From contig JAJYSM010000011.1 in the NCBI GenBank assembly GCA_021793575.1, forward strand, positions 1-64,000: a stretch of 64,000 nucleotides of DNA, written 5' to 3'. This document shows positions 45,290-54,900 of the stretch, piece after piece. The stretch comes from Pseudomonadota bacterium. GTDB lineage: Bacteria; Pseudomonadota; Gammaproteobacteria; Xanthomonadales; Rhodanobacteraceae. Within the stretch, counting starts at the first letter, position 1, and every line of letters begins with the position of its first letter. Both the position numbers and the translations under genes were made by a program. A model generated the notes under the pieces. The model searched no databases and had not been told where the DNA came from. It worked only from the letters and a program-made list of their open reading frames with translations.

Positions 45290-46891
45290 TCAGCGCGCCG
45301 TGCCTGCGGCCACCGGCCTGCCGTCCACCGTGTCCAGAAACTTTGGCGGCTGCCATGCGTGCGTGTGCTGCTCGAAGCCGTAGGCGATGCTGATCAGGGT
45401 CGGCTCGCTCCACTTCGCGCCGAACAGCACGATGCCGACCGGCAGTCCGTGCGCCCAGCCGGCGGGCACGGAGATCGACGGGTAGCCCGCCACGGCCGCC
45501 GGCTGCGAGGCGCCGCCGGCGACGTGATCGCCATCGACCAGATCGGTCATGAAGGCCGGCCCGACCGAGGGCGCCAGCAGGGCATCGAGGTACTGCGCTT
45601 TTAATGCGGCATCGATGCCCAGCGGGCCGGCCAGCTGCTTCACCTTGGCCAGGGCAGCGAGGTACTTCGGATCGGTGGGCGGGGGCGCCGCCTGCGCCTG
45701 CCGGAACAGATCCTGCCCGAACCAGCGCATCTCGGTGTCGGCATGGGCATCATTGAAGGCGATCAGGTCGGCCAGCGTATTCAGCTTCAGGCCGGTGCGC
45801 GTGGCGAGGTAGGCGTTGATGTCGTGCTTGAAGTCGGTCAGCAGCACGGTCGCCTCCAGCGGACCCAGTTCGTCCAGGTGCGGGATGCTCACCGGGTCGA
45901 CGATGATCGCCCCCTGCGCCTTCATGGTGGCGATCGCCTGGTTCAGCACGCGGTCGGCGTTGGGATCGGCGCCGGCAAGCTGGCGCACCACGCCGATGCG
46001 CTTGCCGCGCAGTCCGTTCGGGTCAAGGAAGCGGGTGTAGTCGGTGGCGTGGCGGTTGGCTTGCGCGGTGGCCGGATCGCGCGGGTCGCTGCCGGCGATC
46101 ACCGTGAGCAGCGCGGCCGCATCGGCGACACTGCGCGCCATCGGCCCGGCGGTGTCCTGGTTGTGGCTGATCGGCACGATGCCGCTGCGGCTGACCAGCC
46201 CCAGCGTCGGCTTGATTCCGACGATGCCGTTCATCGAGGCCGGGCAGGTGATCGAGCCGTCGGTCTCGGTGCCGACCGCCACGGTCGCCAGCCCCGCCGT
46301 CACTGCCGCCGCGGAACCGGCGCTGGAGCCGCAGGGGTTGCGATCGAGCGCGTAGGGGTTGCGCGTCTGCCCACCGCGCCCGCTCCAGCCGCTGCTGGCG
46401 TGGCTGGAGCGGTAGTTGGCCCACTCGCTGAGGTTGGTCTTGCCGAGAATCAGTGCGCCGGCCTTGCGCAGGCGTTCGACCAGCCCGGCATCGCGTGCAG
46501 CCGGCGCCGCGACCAGCGCCAGCGAACCGGCGCTGGTGAGCATGCGGTCGCTGGTGTCGATATTGTCCTTCAGCAGCACCGGGATGCCGTACAGCGGGCT
46601 GCGCGGCGCGCTGCCGGCGCGCGCGGCGTCGAGTGCAGCAGCCAGCTTCATCGCATCGGGGTTGATTTCCAGCACCGCCCGCAGCGTGGGCCCGGACTGA
46701 TCAAGCTGGTGGATACGCTGGATGAACTGCTGCGTCAGCCGGCGGCTATCGAGCGTGCCGGCAGCCATCTGTTGCTGCAGCTGCCGCACCGATGCATAGG
46801 AGTCGATGGCGGCCGGGCGATCCGCCGCGATGATCGGTGCGGCAAGCAGGCTGGTCACGAGTACGGCAAGACAGACGGATACACGGCCCAT
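45290..46891 (-). CDS. Exported amidase-signature hydrolase
   Basis: Amidase-signature enzyme of 533 residues with a signal peptide (about 1-23, ending IIAA), so likely periplasmic or secreted. The Ser-cisSer-Lys triad is visible: Lys108 in LLKDNID, Ser189/190 in [10 protein letters not shown], and nucleophile Ser213 in [11 protein letters not shown]. The closest characterised relative I can name by pattern is the Stenotrophomonas peptide amidase, which removes C-terminal amides. GatA is excluded by the signal peptide and setting. It is the last gene of the minus-strand row starting with the response regulator, 87 bases after the glycosylase gene. Substrate unproven. Confidence 0.85.
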   Translation of the reverse strand: MGRVSVCLAVLVTSLLAAPIIAADRPAAIDSYASVRQLQQQMAAGTLDSRRLTQQFIQRIHQLDQSGPTLRAVLEINPDAMKLAAALDAARAGSAPRSPLYGIPVLLKDNIDTSDRMLTSAGSLALVAAPAARDAGLVERLRKAGALILGKTNLSEWANYRSSHASSGWSGRGGQTRNPYALDRNPCGSSAGSAAAVTAGLATVAVGTETDGSITCPASMNGIVGIKPTLGLVSRSGIVPISHNQDTAGPMARSVADAAALLTVIAGSDPRDPATAQANRHATDYTRFLDPNGLRGKRIGVVRQLAGADPNADRVLNQAIATMKAQGAIIVDPVSIPHLDELGPLEATVLLTDFKHDINAYLATRTGLKLNTLADLIAFNDAHADTEMRWFGQDLFRQAQAAPPPTDPKYLAALAKVKQLAGPLGIDAALKAQYLDALLAPSVGPAFMTDLVDGDHVAGGASQPAAVAGYPSISVPAGWAHGLPVGIVLFGAKWSEPTLISIAYGFEQHTHAWQPPKFLDTVDGRPVAAGTAR

Positions 46892-46978
46892 GGCAACCCC
46901 CGTTTCGGTGAAGGCAGCCGTCGGGCCGCGTCGCTGCAGCTTAGCCGCATGGCGGTGCGCACCGCGACGCGGACGCGC

Positions 46979-47485
46979 TCAGCACGGACGCATGCTCATG
47001 GCCAGCCCCCGCCATGGCGCCAGATCCCAGTGCCCGCGCGCCTGTCCGGAGGGCGAGGGCAGCACGAACAGCCGCGTGCTGCCGAGGGTCTCGCCCTGCA
47101 GTCCGTAGTCCACCGCATGCCCCAGCACGGCGCGCGCGGCGTGCTTGCTGGTGAAGGCGAGTCGCTGCGGCTGGAAGGTCGCGATCTTGCCGAGCAGGGC
47201 GGGCACGTCGAAGGCGTCGCGCGGCAGCTCGGCATCGTTGCCGACGTGGTGCTTGGCGAGGTCGGTGAGGCCGATGCCGTAGCCTGGCAGCCGCGCGAAT
47301 TCGGCCGGCGCGAGCCGGCGCGGCGTCAGCCCGGCCTCGAACAGTGCGCGCCAGAACAGGTTGCCGGGGTGCGCGTAGTAGGCGCGATCGGCAGCCGAGC
47401 GCCGGCCCGCGGCGGTGCCGCAGAACACCAGCGCCAGCCCGGGCTGCAGCACGTCGGGCAGCACCGAATGCTCAGCGGCGTCCAT
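46979..47485 (-). CDS. mug: Mug/TDG-family mismatch uracil-DNA glycosylase
   Basis: The 168-residue protein has the Mug/TDG layout: LALVFCGTAAGRRSA, then YYAHPGNLFWRALFEAGLTPR and the second motif VLPSPSGQAR. These enzymes excise uracil, ethenocytosine or thymine opposite G. In E. coli Mug the first motif is GINPG with a catalytic Asn; here it is GTAAG, with Ala25 in the Asn position, so activity may differ. The start overlaps the preceding gene's end by 14 bases, implying coupled translation. Confidence 0.8.
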   Translation of the reverse strand: MDAAEHSVLPDVLQPGLALVFCGTAAGRRSAADRAYYAHPGNLFWRALFEAGLTPRRLAPAEFARLPGYGIGLTDLAKHHVGNDAELPRDAFDVPALLGKIATFQPQRLAFTSKHAARAVLGHAVDYGLQGETLGSTRLFVLPSPSGQARGHWDLAPWRGLAMSMRPC

Positions 47486-48200
47486 CAGGCTGCGGCTGAT
47501 CAGAGCAGGCCCGCTCGGCTCTGGCCTGATCCAGCATGAAGTCGGTGAACTGGAACCGCCCGTCGCGCAGCACCGATTCGCCGCGACGCAGTTTCAGCGG
47601 CTGGCGGAACAGCGGGCCGGCGTAGCTTATGGTGTGGAACTCGCCGCGTTCGCCGCAGGGATCGACCCCGGCCGGCAGGCCATCGAGCAGCGCGGCGTCG
47701 AAGTGGCGACCGCAGAAGCCGGCGTCCAGCTGCTGCGTGTCGACGCAGCAGAGCATGGCGCGATGGCCCTCGCTGACGAAGCGGCGTGCCAGCGCCGCAG
47801 TATCCTCGCCCCACAGCGGAAACACCGCGCGCCAGTTGTCGCGGCCGAGCTGGCGCACGCGGTAGTCGCGCACGTCCTCCAGAAACAGGTCGCCGAACGC
47901 GCAGTGGCGGATGCCCGGCCAGCGCATCCGGGCCTCCACCAGCGCCTGCGCGTGCGCCTGTTCGTAGGCCTCGTTGCTGCCCGGCCAGTCCAGCAGTACT
48001 TCGAGCAGCGGCAGTCCGAGCGCCGCCGTCTGCGCCAGCAGCACCTCGTGCTGCAGGCCGTGCATCGCCACCCGGCGATAGCTGCGGTTGATCGTGGTGA
48101 GCAGGCCGACCACCTGCCATTGCGGATCGGCCTGCAGCCGCTGCAGCGCCAGCAGGCAGTCCTTGCCGCCGCTCCACGCCAGCAGCACCGGCGTGCTCAT
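47472..48200 (-). CDS. PP-loop ATP pyrophosphatase, diphthine-ammonia-ligase-like
   Basis: The 242-residue protein opens with LLAWSGGKDC, the PP-loop of adenylating enzymes, and has HCAFGDLFLEDVRDYR and a C-terminal GERGEFHTISYAGPLF segment typical of the MJ0570/Dph6-like family. In eukaryotes and archaea Dph6 amidates diphthine on EF-2. Bacteria lack diphthamide, so the bacterial substrate is unknown; a tRNA or cofactor amidation is possible. It overlaps the histidine kinase end by 4 bases and the glycosylase start by 14. Confidence 0.8.
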   Translation of the reverse strand: MSTPVLLAWSGGKDCLLALQRLQADPQWQVVGLLTTINRSYRRVAMHGLQHEVLLAQTAALGLPLLEVLLDWPGSNEAYEQAHAQALVEARMRWPGIRHCAFGDLFLEDVRDYRVRQLGRDNWRAVFPLWGEDTAALARRFVSEGHRAMLCCVDTQQLDAGFCGRHFDAALLDGLPAGVDPCGERGEFHTISYAGPLFRQPLKLRRGESVLRDGRFQFTDFMLDQARAERACSDQPQPDGRR

Positions 48201-49630
48201 GCGCAGTCCGACCGCGTCATGTCCGGCGGCCAGCTGAGCCGGGCGTGCAGGCGCTGCTCCGGATCAAGCCGGAAATCCAGTCGCAGCCCCAGCGCGTGCG
48301 CGGCGGCGCTGGCCAGCGCCAGGCCGAGGCCGGCGTGTCCGGCGTGCGGCAGCTGCTTGCGCCAGAAGCGCTGGCCGAAGTTGGCCAGATCCTCCGCGCT
48401 GAGTTCGGGCGCCGTGTTGTCGATGCTCAGGCCGTCCGCCGCCAGCTGCAGCGTCACGCGATCGCCCGCAGGGGCGTAGGCGCAGGCGTTGCCCAGCAGG
48501 TTGCCGACGACCACTTCGAGCAGCGCCGGATCGGTATGCAGGCAGACCGGCGGCGTGCCGACAACCTGCACGTCGAGGCCGCGGCTGGCGATCACGCCCT
48601 GCAGCCGCTGCCGCTGGCGCTCCAGCCACGGCGCCAGCGGCAGCGGCTGCAGCAGCGGCTGTTCCAGCCCGGATTGCAGTCGCGTCAGCAGCAGCAGGGC
48701 GGTCACGGTGGCTTCCAGTTCGGCGCCGATGCTGCCGATTTCCGCCAGCAGCTCGGGCAGGCTGCGGCCGCTGGGGTAGCGCGATTCCACCTCCGTCAGC
48801 GCGCGCAATTCGGCCAGCCGGGTGCGCGTCTCGTGGGCGAGGCCGCTGGCGAACTGGCGCTCGCGCGCGAGGCCGTCGTCCATCCGTCCCAGCACGTCGT
48901 TGAAGCGCGCCACCAGCGGGTCCAGCTCGCGCAGGCCGCTGGCGGCCAGCCGCTGGCCGGGCGCATTCGGGCCGATGTCGCGCATGCGCTCCACCAGCCG
49001 GTCGATCGGCCGCAGCCCGCGGCGCACGATCAGCGGTACCGCGATCAGCGCGATCAGCAGCGCCAGCGCCGGGCCCAGCGTGAGCGTCCAGTCGACCGCC
49101 AGCATGATCTGGTCGATCGCGCGCCGGTCCTGCGCGAACAGCAGCCGGCAAGGGCGCGGCTGGGTGCTGCGCGGGGCGGTATCGTGCGCGTCGGTGTCCT
49201 CGCTGGCAGTTTCGGGCGGAGCGGACAGGAAGCTGTACTGCACCGTGCCCAGATCGCGGTCGTCCTGCTGCAGCCGGGCGAAGCGCGGCTGCCGCTCGGC
49301 GCGCTGTGGCCAGCCAGCCGGGATCAGCGGCACCGGCGGCTGGCTGCGCAGCGGCGGCATGCCGTCGCAGCGTAGCTCGTAGTAGGTGCGGCCGTCGCCG
49401 CTCAGGATGCCGGCCTGCGGCTGTACGGCGTGGGTAGCCCCCAATGCATCTTGCTCCAGCGCGATCATCGCGCTCAGCGCGGTGGCCTGGGTCAGCAGGT
49501 TCTGCCGGAAGCGGCCCTCCATGGCGTGGTCGATGCGCCAGTCCATCCACCTGCCGCCGCCGCCCAGCAGCAGCAGGCTGGTGACCACCAGCAGCAGGCT
49601 GATGCGCGTGGAGAGCGAGGCCGGCCTCAT
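48197..49630 (-). CDS. Two-component sensor histidine kinase
   Basis: Inner-membrane kinase of 477 residues. TM1 is about residues 8-25, a periplasmic domain of about 150 residues follows, TM2 is about 180-201, then HAMP. The phospho-acceptor is His266 in ASGLAHETRTRL, a variant of the usual HELRTPL. The ATPase domain has the N-box NLLGNACAYAP and a G2 loop GHAGLGLALA. The G1 DxGxG is replaced by IDNTAPEL, a variant seen in some kinases. It follows its response regulator by 13 bases. The signal is unknown. Confidence 0.88.
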   Translation of the reverse strand: MRPASLSTRISLLLVVTSLLLLGGGGRWMDWRIDHAMEGRFRQNLLTQATALSAMIALEQDALGATHAVQPQAGILSGDGRTYYELRCDGMPPLRSQPPVPLIPAGWPQRAERQPRFARLQQDDRDLGTVQYSFLSAPPETASEDTDAHDTAPRSTQPRPCRLLFAQDRRAIDQIMLAVDWTLTLGPALALLIALIAVPLIVRRGLRPIDRLVERMRDIGPNAPGQRLAASGLRELDPLVARFNDVLGRMDDGLARERQFASGLAHETRTRLAELRALTEVESRYPSGRSLPELLAEIGSIGAELEATVTALLLLTRLQSGLEQPLLQPLPLAPWLERQRQRLQGVIASRGLDVQVVGTPPVCLHTDPALLEVVVGNLLGNACAYAPAGDRVTLQLAADGLSIDNTAPELSAEDLANFGQRFWRKQLPHAGHAGLGLALASAAAHALGLRLDFRLDPEQRLHARLSWPPDMTRSDCA

Positions 49631-49643
49631 GGCGGGAGGCCGT

Positions 49644-50309
49644 TCACGGGATCAGGTAGCCGGCGCCGCGCCGCGTTTCGATCAGCGCCGGCAGACCGGC
49701 CGCGTCGAGCTTGCGGCGCAGGCCGAACACCAGCACCTCGACGCTGCGGTCTGACACCTCGCTGTCGCTGCCGGCGGTGCGTTCGAGGATCTCCTGGCGG
49801 CTGAACGCGCGACCACGGTAGCGCAGCAGCAGCCCCAGCACAGCGAATTCGCGCGGCGTCAGCGGCAGCGGCTGGTCGTCCACACGGGCGCTCTGCGAGC
49901 GCGGATCCCACGCCAGCGCACCGTGGCTGAGCACCAGTGGCTGCGCCTGCTGCGGCCGCCGCGCCAACGCGTGCAGGCGGGCGACCAGCTCGTCGAACGC
50001 GAATGGCTTGACCAGGTAGTCGTCGGCGCCGGCGTTCAGCGCCTCGATGCGGTCCGGGACTTGGTCGCGCGCCGACAGCACCAGCACGCGCGGGCGGCGG
50101 CCGCCGGTGGGCAGGCTGCGCAGCACGCCGATGCCGTCCAGCCGCGGCAGCATCAGGTCCAGCACCACCAGCTCGTAGTCGTAGCTGCCGAGGAAGGCGC
50201 AGGCCTCCACCCCGTCGCTGGCGGCGTCCACGCTGAAGCCGGCGCCGTGCAGGCCATGTTGCAGGGTCTGGCGCAGGCGCTCGGAGTCTTCCACCAGCAG
50301 CAGTTTCAT
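49644..50309 (-). CDS. OmpR-family response regulator
   Basis: DNA-binding regulator of 221 residues. The receiver domain has acidic pair ED near residue 7, phospho-acceptor Asp51 in VVLDLMLPRLDG and Lys in VKPFAF. The C-terminal winged helix has LTPREFAVLGLLLR and SDRSVEVLVFGLRRKL. ATG 50309 is preceded by GGGAGG at ideal spacing, so a longer upstream frame is rejected. It leads the row regulator-kinase-pyrophosphatase-glycosylase-amidase and is divergent from rng. Confidence 0.92.
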   Translation of the reverse strand: MKLLLVEDSERLRQTLQHGLHGAGFSVDAASDGVEACAFLGSYDYELVVLDLMLPRLDGIGVLRSLPTGGRRPRVLVLSARDQVPDRIEALNAGADDYLVKPFAFDELVARLHALARRPQQAQPLVLSHGALAWDPRSQSARVDDQPLPLTPREFAVLGLLLRYRGRAFSRQEILERTAGSDSEVSDRSVEVLVFGLRRKLDAAGLPALIETRRGAGYLIP

Positions 50310-50395
50310 GGAACCTCCCGGATCGGATCGGTGCAAGCCTAAACCATTGTCGCCGGGCATTCCTGGCGCGGGATGGGCGCGCCGTGCGCCATGCA

Positions 50396-50425
50396 TCGAC
50401 AGCCGGCGCGGGCAACCGCTATAAA
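50396..50425 (+). promoter_or_regulatory. Promoter for rng
   Basis: -35 TCGACA at 50396-50401, 18 bp, -10 TATAAA at 50420-50425. The leader to the GTG start would be about 17 nt. Confidence 0.5.
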
Positions 50426-50448
50426 GATGATCTATCCGGGAGTATGCA

Positions 50449-51945
50449 GTGAGCGAAGAGATCCTGATCAACGTGACGCCGCGCGAAACGCGGGTCGGAG
50501 TGGTCGAAAACGGCATGTTGCAGGAAGTGCACGTGGAGCGTGCCTCCAAGCGCGGCTATGTCGGCAATGTCTACAAGGGCCGCGTGCAGCGGGTGATGCC
50601 GGGCATGCAGGCGGTATTCGTGGAGATCGGACTGGAGCGGGCGGCGTTTCTGCACGCCTCCGACATCGTGCGCCCGGCGCCGGTGGCCGACGGCGCCGAG
50701 CAGAATGGCAACGGCAACGGCCACATCCCCTCGATCAGCGAACTGGTGCACGAAGGCCAGGAGATCGTGGTGCAGGTGGTGAAGGATCCGATCAGCACCA
50801 AGGGCGCGCGGCTGTCGGCGCACCTGTCGATTCCGTCGCGCTACCTGGTGCTGCTGCCGTACGCGCGCACGCTGGGCATCTCCGCGCGCATCGAGGACGA
50901 GACCGAGCGCCAGCGCCTGAAGGACGTGCTGAACCCGCTGATCGGCGACGACGCGCCCGGCAGCGCTCGGCTGGGCTACATCGTGCGCACCAACGCCGAG
51001 GGGCAGAGCGCCGAATCGCTCGCCTTCGACGTGGCCTATCTCACCAAGGTGTGGCGGGTGGTGCAGGAGAACATCGCCAGGGCCAAGGTCGGCGAACGCG
51101 TCTACGAGGAGCTGTCGCTGCCGCTGCGCAGCCTGCGCGACATGCTCAACGACGATATCGAGAAGGTGCGGGTGGATTCCCACGTCACCTTTGAAAAGGT
51201 AGTGAAGTTCGTGCACAAGTTCATGCCGCAGCTGGACGACCGCATCGAGCACTACGACGGCGAGCGGCCGATCTTCGATCTGTACGGGGTCGAGGACGAG
51301 ATGCAGCGCGCGCTGAAAAAAGAGGTGCCGCTGAAATCCGGCGGCTACCTGATCGTCGACCAGACCGAGGCGATGACCACGATCGACGTCAACACCGGCG
51401 CCTATCTCGGCACGCGCAATCTGGAGGAAACGGTTTATCGCACCAACCTGGAGGCGGCGCAGGCAGCGGCGCGCCAGCTGCGGCTGCGCAACCTCGGCGG
51501 CATCATCATCATCGACTTCATCGACATGGTCGACGAGGAGCACAAGCGCCAGGTGTTGCGCACGCTGGGCAAGGGGCTGGCGCGCGACCACGCCAAGACC
51601 ACCGTCTACCCGATGTCGGCGCTGGGGCTGGTGGAGATGACCCGCAAGCGCACCACCGAGAGCCTGGCGCGCCAGCTGTGCGAACCCTGCGCTGCCTGCA
51701 ACGGCCGCGGCCTGCTGAAGTCTGCCGAGACGGTGACCTACGAAATTTTCCGCGAGATCACCCGCGCGGTGCGCCAGTTCAACGCCGAGAAGTTGCTGGT
51801 GATGGCGAACCCGCTGGTGGTCAACCGCATCCTGGAGGAGGAAACCAGCGCGGTCGCCGAACTGGAAGAGTTCATCTCCAAAAGCATACGCTTTCAGGCC
51901 GAAGAGCATTATTCGCAGGAACAGTTTGATGTGGTCTTGCTGTAA
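50449..51945 (+). CDS. rng: Ribonuclease G
   Basis: Endoribonuclease for 16S rRNA 5' maturation and mRNA decay, RNase E/G family without the RNase E C-terminal scaffold. The 498-residue protein has the S1 domain (about 38-125, YVGNVYKGRVQRVMPGMQAV), the catalytic IIIDFIDMVDEEHK with its Asp residues, and the zinc-link CEPCAACNGRG. The start is GTG with GGGAG upstream. yhdP follows 21 bases later. Confidence 0.95.
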   Translation: MSEEILINVTPRETRVGVVENGMLQEVHVERASKRGYVGNVYKGRVQRVMPGMQAVFVEIGLERAAFLHASDIVRPAPVADGAEQNGNGNGHIPSISELVHEGQEIVVQVVKDPISTKGARLSAHLSIPSRYLVLLPYARTLGISARIEDETERQRLKDVLNPLIGDDAPGSARLGYIVRTNAEGQSAESLAFDVAYLTKVWRVVQENIARAKVGERVYEELSLPLRSLRDMLNDDIEKVRVDSHVTFEKVVKFVHKFMPQLDDRIEHYDGERPIFDLYGVEDEMQRALKKEVPLKSGGYLIVDQTEAMTTIDVNTGAYLGTRNLEETVYRTNLEAAQAAARQLRLRNLGGIIIIDFIDMVDEEHKRQVLRTLGKGLARDHAKTTVYPMSALGLVEMTRKRTTESLARQLCEPCAACNGRGLLKSAETVTYEIFREITRAVRQFNAEKLLVMANPLVVNRILEEETSAVAELEEFISKSIRFQAEEHYSQEQFDVVLL

Positions 51946-51966
51946 ATCCGGCCGCGGTCGCCGCGC

Positions 51967-54900
51967 GTGAAGCCGCTGTGGCAGCACCGACTGCAGCGCT
52001 GTGCCCGCGCGCTGGGCTGGGTCGCCGGCGTGCTGGTGATCCTGCTTGCCGTGCTGATGGCGTTGACCCAGCTGCTGCTGCCGCAGCTGGCGCGCCACCC
52101 GGCGTGGGTGGCGGCCCAGCTCAGCCAGCGGCTGCAGCGGCCGGTCAGCTTCGCCGCGCTGGAGGGGCGCTGGACGCCGTCCGGCCCGCTGTTCGTGCTG
52201 CACGACGTCACCGTCGGTGCAGCAGCGGGGGCGAGCGGCAATGCCCTGCGGCTGCCCGAGGCCGAGCTGAAGCTCGACTTCGGCGGCTGGCTGCTGCCTT
52301 CGCGACATCTGCTCAACCTGCGGGTGCGTGGCCTGCAGCTCGACCTGACGCGCGATGCGTCCGGTCGCTGGCAGGTCAATGGCGTCGGCATCGGCGGTAG
52401 CGGTAGGCCATCGCCGCTGTCGCTGGACCAGCTCTCGCTGGGCCTGCGGCTGGAGGACCTGCGCGTCGTGGTCACAGACGCCACGCCGGGCAAGCGCCTC
52501 GTGCTGCAGTCGCCGCAGCTTCGGCTCAGTGTGGGCAACGGCCGACTCCGTTTTGCCGGCGCGCTGCGGCGGCTCGGCGAGACCGCCGCAGTGCGCACCG
52601 CCGGACGCTTCCAGCTGGACGGCAGCGCAGGCCGGGTCTGGGTCGGCGTCGACGGTATCGATTTGAAGCCGCTGCTGGCCGGGATCGATCTGGATGGCTA
52701 TACGGCGGTCGAGGGGCATGGCCGCATCGCCGCCTGGCTGGACTGGCGCCAGGGCCGCGTGGACAACAGCGTGATCCGCTTCGATCTGGATCGGCTGACG
52801 CTGGGTGCGCCCGGCGGCGCCAGCGCCAGCGTGGCGGCCCTGCGCGGGCTCGCCGGCCTGCATCGCACTGGCGACGGCTACGCCATCCGCTGGGCCGGCG
52901 ACGACGGCAGTGTGCTGGCGATCAATCTGCACCAGCCCGGCGGCGCCAAGGCCAGCGCTGGCGTCGCCGCGCGCGAGCTGCAACTCGCGCCACTGCTGCC
53001 GTGGCTGGCGCTCAGGCCGACGCTGGCACCAGCGCTGGCGCAGTGGCTGGGCAACGGACATCCGCATGGCGAGCTGACACGGCTGGCGCTGCACTGGAGT
53101 GCCGCCGATGGGGTGCAGGCAATCGAGCTGGCGTTCAAGAATCTTGGTATCGATCCGGTCGGCAAGCTGCCGGGCGTCAGCGGTCTGCAGGGACTGCTGC
53201 GCGGCGATCCCGAGGCGTACTCGCTGGAGCTGCCGGCGCAGGCCACCACACTGCGGTTTCCGCAGTTGTTCCGCCAGCCGCTGGCGCTGTCGAAAGTGGC
53301 CGGCACGCTGGCGTTCTGGCCGGCGGACGGTGACTGGCACCTCGGTGCCGATCCACTCGATTTCGTCGGCGCGGGCTATGCCGGCCAGTTGCGCGGCAAG
53401 GTGACGCTGCCGGCCGCAGGCGGCAAGCCAGTGCTGGATCTGTACGCCAGTCTGGGACATGCCGACGTGTCCGCGGCCAAGCTGTTCTGGCCGCTCGGCG
53501 CGATGTCGCCGGGCACCATCGGCTGGCTCGACCACGCGCTGGTGAGCGGCCAGCTGGATCAGGCACAGGTGCTATTGCGTGGCGATCTTGCCGACTGGCC
53601 GTTCGTGCACAACGAGGGCCGCTTCGAGGCGCGCGCGGTGATCAGCGATCTCACACTGGACTACGGCAAGGAGTGGCCACGCGCCGAGGGCGTCGACGCG
53701 GTGGCCAGCTTCGTCAATAACGGCATGCTGATCGAGGCCAGCGACGGCCACTCGCTGGGGGTGAAGGCGGACAAGGCGGTGGCGCTGATCCCCGATTTCG
53801 CCGACGGCCTGCTCGATCTCAATGTGCAGGGCGGCGGCAGCGGCGCCAGCCTGATGGACTTCGTGCGCAATAGCCCGATCGGTCGTCACCAGGCCGGCAC
53901 GCTGGCCAAGCTGACGCTGGGAGGCAGTGGCACGTTCGATTTCCACCTCAGTCTGCCGCTGAAACACGCCCGGGATCTGCTGCTCAGCGGCAGCGCGCAG
54001 CTGAAGGATGTCGACCTGCGCGCGCCGGCCTGGAACCTGCAACTGGACCAGCTCAGCGGGCCGTTGCAGTTCGACGCGCATGGCATGCTGGCCGGTCCGC
54101 TGGACGGCGGCTTCCACGGGCAGCCGTCGCGGCTGCAGCTGGCGATCGGTGCCGCCACCGGCGATCCGGCCAGCGTGCTGTCGGCGCAGCTGCGCGGCAA
54201 CTACACGTTCGCCGACCTCGTGCAGGGCTATCCATCGCTGCAGTGGCTGGCGCAGACGGCCGACGGGCGCAGCCCCTTCATGGTCGGCTTCCGCATTGCA
54301 CATGCGCCCGGCAGCGATGCGCTGGTGAATACGCTCACCGTTGATTCATTGCTGAACGGTATCGCGCTCAAGCTGCCGGCGCCGCTGCACAAGGTGGCCG
54401 CGGCCAGCCTGTCGCTGCATCTGGCGATGGGCCTGCCGGTCGATGGCAGCGATCTGCAGTTCGGAATCGGCCAGCTGCTGCGTGGTCACCTGCAACTGCC
54501 CGATGGCGCGCTGCATCCGCTGCGCGGCACACTGGCGTTGGGCAGCGAGATGCCGCAGGAGCTGCCGCCGCAGGGCCTGCGCATCCGCGGTCACGCCGAT
54601 CAGCTGGACATCACCGGCTGGGTGCAGCACGTGGTGAGCGGCGGCGGCAGCGGCGGCCCCACGCTGGAAAGTCTCGACGTCAGCACCGCCCACAGCCAGT
54701 GGTTCGGCCGCCCGCTGGGCGCCATCACGGTGCGCGCGACGCCACAGCCCGGCGCATTCAGCATCGACGTGAACGGCGCTGCGATGGCCGGCAATTTCAG
54801 CGTACCAACCCAGGAGCTGGACAAACGCGGCATCACCGCGCGGCTGCAACGGCTGTACTGGCCGAAGGATGCGACGATCAGCAAGGTGCCTGCCGCCGTC

